From NCBI GenBank assembly GCA_046313675.1, contig JBKBXU010000242.1, positions 1 to 7,457 on the forward strand: 7,457 nt of DNA. Direction: 5' to 3'. The position numbers and the translations under genes are program-made. Positions 6,640 through 7,457 of this stretch are shown here, piece after piece. The notes beneath the pieces are model-generated. The model searched no databases. It saw only the letters and a program-made list of their open reading frames with translations, and was not told the DNA's origin. This DNA is from JBKBXU01 sp046313675. GTDB lineage: Bacteria > Bacteroidota > Bacteroidia > Cytophagales > Cytophagaceae. Position 1 is the stretch's first letter, and every line of letters begins with the position of its first letter.

Positions 6640-7070
6640 CTACTAAGTTCTTCTTCATATTCTGCCTCCAATTTAATCTTCTTTGACAAATATGCACGGT
6701 ATTGGATCTCTTTATTAAGCTGACTAAATATTTTTTCAAAATATTGAAGAACCTCATCAAGGTTTTCCTCCTGATAATGAATAAAAAAATCTTTGTTATA
6801 CCTATTATTATATATGACCAGGCCCTTTGGTTTACCACCAAAAGAAAAAATACCTTTCAGGAAGGCATAACTGAAATAGTTATCCCACACACGGAATCGT
6901 ATCAAAGTAGTTTCTTCATCAGAAACATGATCTTCCGTGTCGGAATTTAACAGATTTACTTCAGTAACCAGATTTTGACTGTTAAAAAAATTGGCAAGCT
7001 GATAATGAGTTTGAAATTTTAGCTTTTCAGATTTTTTAACTACCGTTTTTTCTATTGTTAGAGTGTTCAT
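6624..7070 (-). CDS. Hypothetical protein, 148 aa, helical C-terminus
   Basis: I do not recognise this protein. It has no signal peptide, membrane segment or catalytic motif that I can identify. Residues 1-55 are polar with an acidic stretch near 44-54 (DTEDHVSDEE). Residues 56-100 alternate hydrophobic and aromatic residues (IRFRVWDNYFSYAF, IFSFGG, GLVIYNNRY), suggesting beta-strands. From about 102 to the end the sequence is charged and helical, possibly a coiled coil (EVLQYFEKIFSQL, KLEAEYEEEL). It is probably a small cytoplasmic, perhaps oligomeric protein. ATG at 7070 is the first Met after an in-frame stop (7083-7085). That it is a real gene is supported by the terminator at its 3' end, a consensus -7 box about 150 bp upstream, and protein-like composition. 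It stands alone on its strand, convergent with the hydrolase gene. Confidence 0.75.
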   Translation of the reverse strand: MNTLTIEKTVVKKSEKLKFQTHYQLANFFNSQNLVTEVNLLNSDTEDHVSDEETTLIRFRVWDNYFSYAFLKGIFSFGGKPKGLVIYNNRYNKDFFIHYQEENLDEVLQYFEKIFSQLNKEIQYRAYLSKKIKLEAEYEEELSRLLQA

Positions 7071-7229
7071 GATGTTTCTAATTTAAGTTTGTGTTTATGT
7101 AATGTATTGACCTTTCTTTTTACCGGAAAAGACAACAACAACAGAACTTCCTTCGAAGAACTTCACAGAACATTAAATTACAAACCTTACTCATAGTACT
7201 TAGCCCTTTATTAGTATGACACAAATATA
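7071..7229 (-). promoter_or_regulatory. Leader and -7 box of the minus-strand hypothetical gene
   Basis: On the minus strand TATATTTG (7229-7222) is an exact -7 box; the -33 region shows no clear TTTG at the usual distance. Transcription would start near 7215-7218, giving a leader of about 145 nt, much longer than for the other genes here. The leader holds short repeats: GAACTTC at 7144-7150 and 7158-7164, ACAGAAC at 7141-7147 and 7165-7171, a CAA run at 7132-7140, and the palindrome CTTCGAAG at 7151-7158. No known riboswitch is recognised. Confidence 0.45.
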
Positions 7230-7457
7230 CAGAATAAAATTTCAAAATTAAAATTTAATCAAAATAAAATTTTAATAAATTCTAATTTGCAACTTAAAAA
7301 CAGAATAATATTTTGAAATAATTATAAGTATTAATACTTTTACATCCATAAGCAAATTAATGACTTTAGCCTATGAAAACATTATATTTACGATGTTGAA
7401 CCTATGTTCACTCATAAGGTTATACAATACATTTCTAAAAAAACTTTAAAATTTTTA
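7230..7457. other. Very AT-rich non-coding tract at the right edge
   Basis: No confident gene is seen. Positions 7236-7280 are almost only A and T, with repeated AAAATTT blocks that may bend the DNA. AAGTATTAATACTT at 7326-7339 is a perfect 14-bp palindrome. It overlaps a weak plus-strand promoter candidate: TTTG at 7312-7315, 19 nt, then TACTTTTA at 7335-7342 (seven of eight consensus bases). An ORF of 29 codons (ATG 7360, stop ending 7449) follows but has no recognisable features, so I do not call it a gene. Confidence 0.4.

Noticed and set aside
6702..6950. 82-codon plus-strand frame opposite the hypothetical gene
   Set aside because: The minus-strand frame is longer, ends at a terminator and has a -7 box; this one is its antisense shadow.

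Overview
The window looks like chromosomal DNA of a member of the Bacteroidota. Three things point there. The intergenic DNA is AT-rich and its promoters match the Bacteroidota form (TTTG, about 19 nt, TAnnTTTG). Recognisable Shine-Dalgarno sequences are absent before the genes. The housekeeping proteins (DnaB, Mpl-type murein ligase, four-cysteine Rrf2 regulator) read like Bacteroidota versions. The genus cannot be named from the sequence alone. No rRNA, tRNA, CRISPR array, transposase, integrase or phage gene is visible.

Layout. Positions 1-1201 (minus strand) hold the first 400 codons of the replicative helicase dnaB, cut by the left edge. A roughly 180-bp divergent gap carries a strong plus-strand promoter for a compact pair: an Mpl-type murein peptide ligase (1382-2755) and, 3 bp later, a DEDDh 3'-5' exonuclease with an ExoX-like C-terminal module (2759-3583). 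An Rrf2-family regulator with four clustered cysteines (3733-4188) follows behind its own promoter. A 60-bp gap with a perfect 19-bp palindrome and a consensus -7 box then leads into a 379-aa archaeal-type (ATPase_2/STAND-like) P-loop ATPase (4249-5388). Next comes a membrane-anchored endonuclease/exonuclease/phosphatase-fold hydrolase (5529-6611). A hypothetical minus-strand gene (6624-7070) converges on it, with a 27-bp inverted repeat between them that probably terminates transcription both ways. The last ~390 bp contain no confident gene: first a repeat-bearing leader for the minus-strand gene, then a very AT-rich tract with a 14-bp palindrome, a possible plus-strand promoter and a doubtful 29-codon ORF.

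How the parts may work together. dnaB, mpl and the exonuclease are housekeeping functions (replication, peptidoglycan recycling, nucleic-acid trimming). The most interesting accessory piece is the rrf2-ATPase pair: a possible redox or Fe-S-sensing regulator next to an ATPase of unknown role, with an operator-like palindrome at the ATPase promoter. Two genes (the ATPase and dnaB) have a consensus -7 box ending only 3-4 bp before the start codon, which would give essentially leaderless transcripts if the boxes are used. I see no clear evidence of a wholly new multi-gene system; the regulator/operator/ATPase arrangement is the best candidate.
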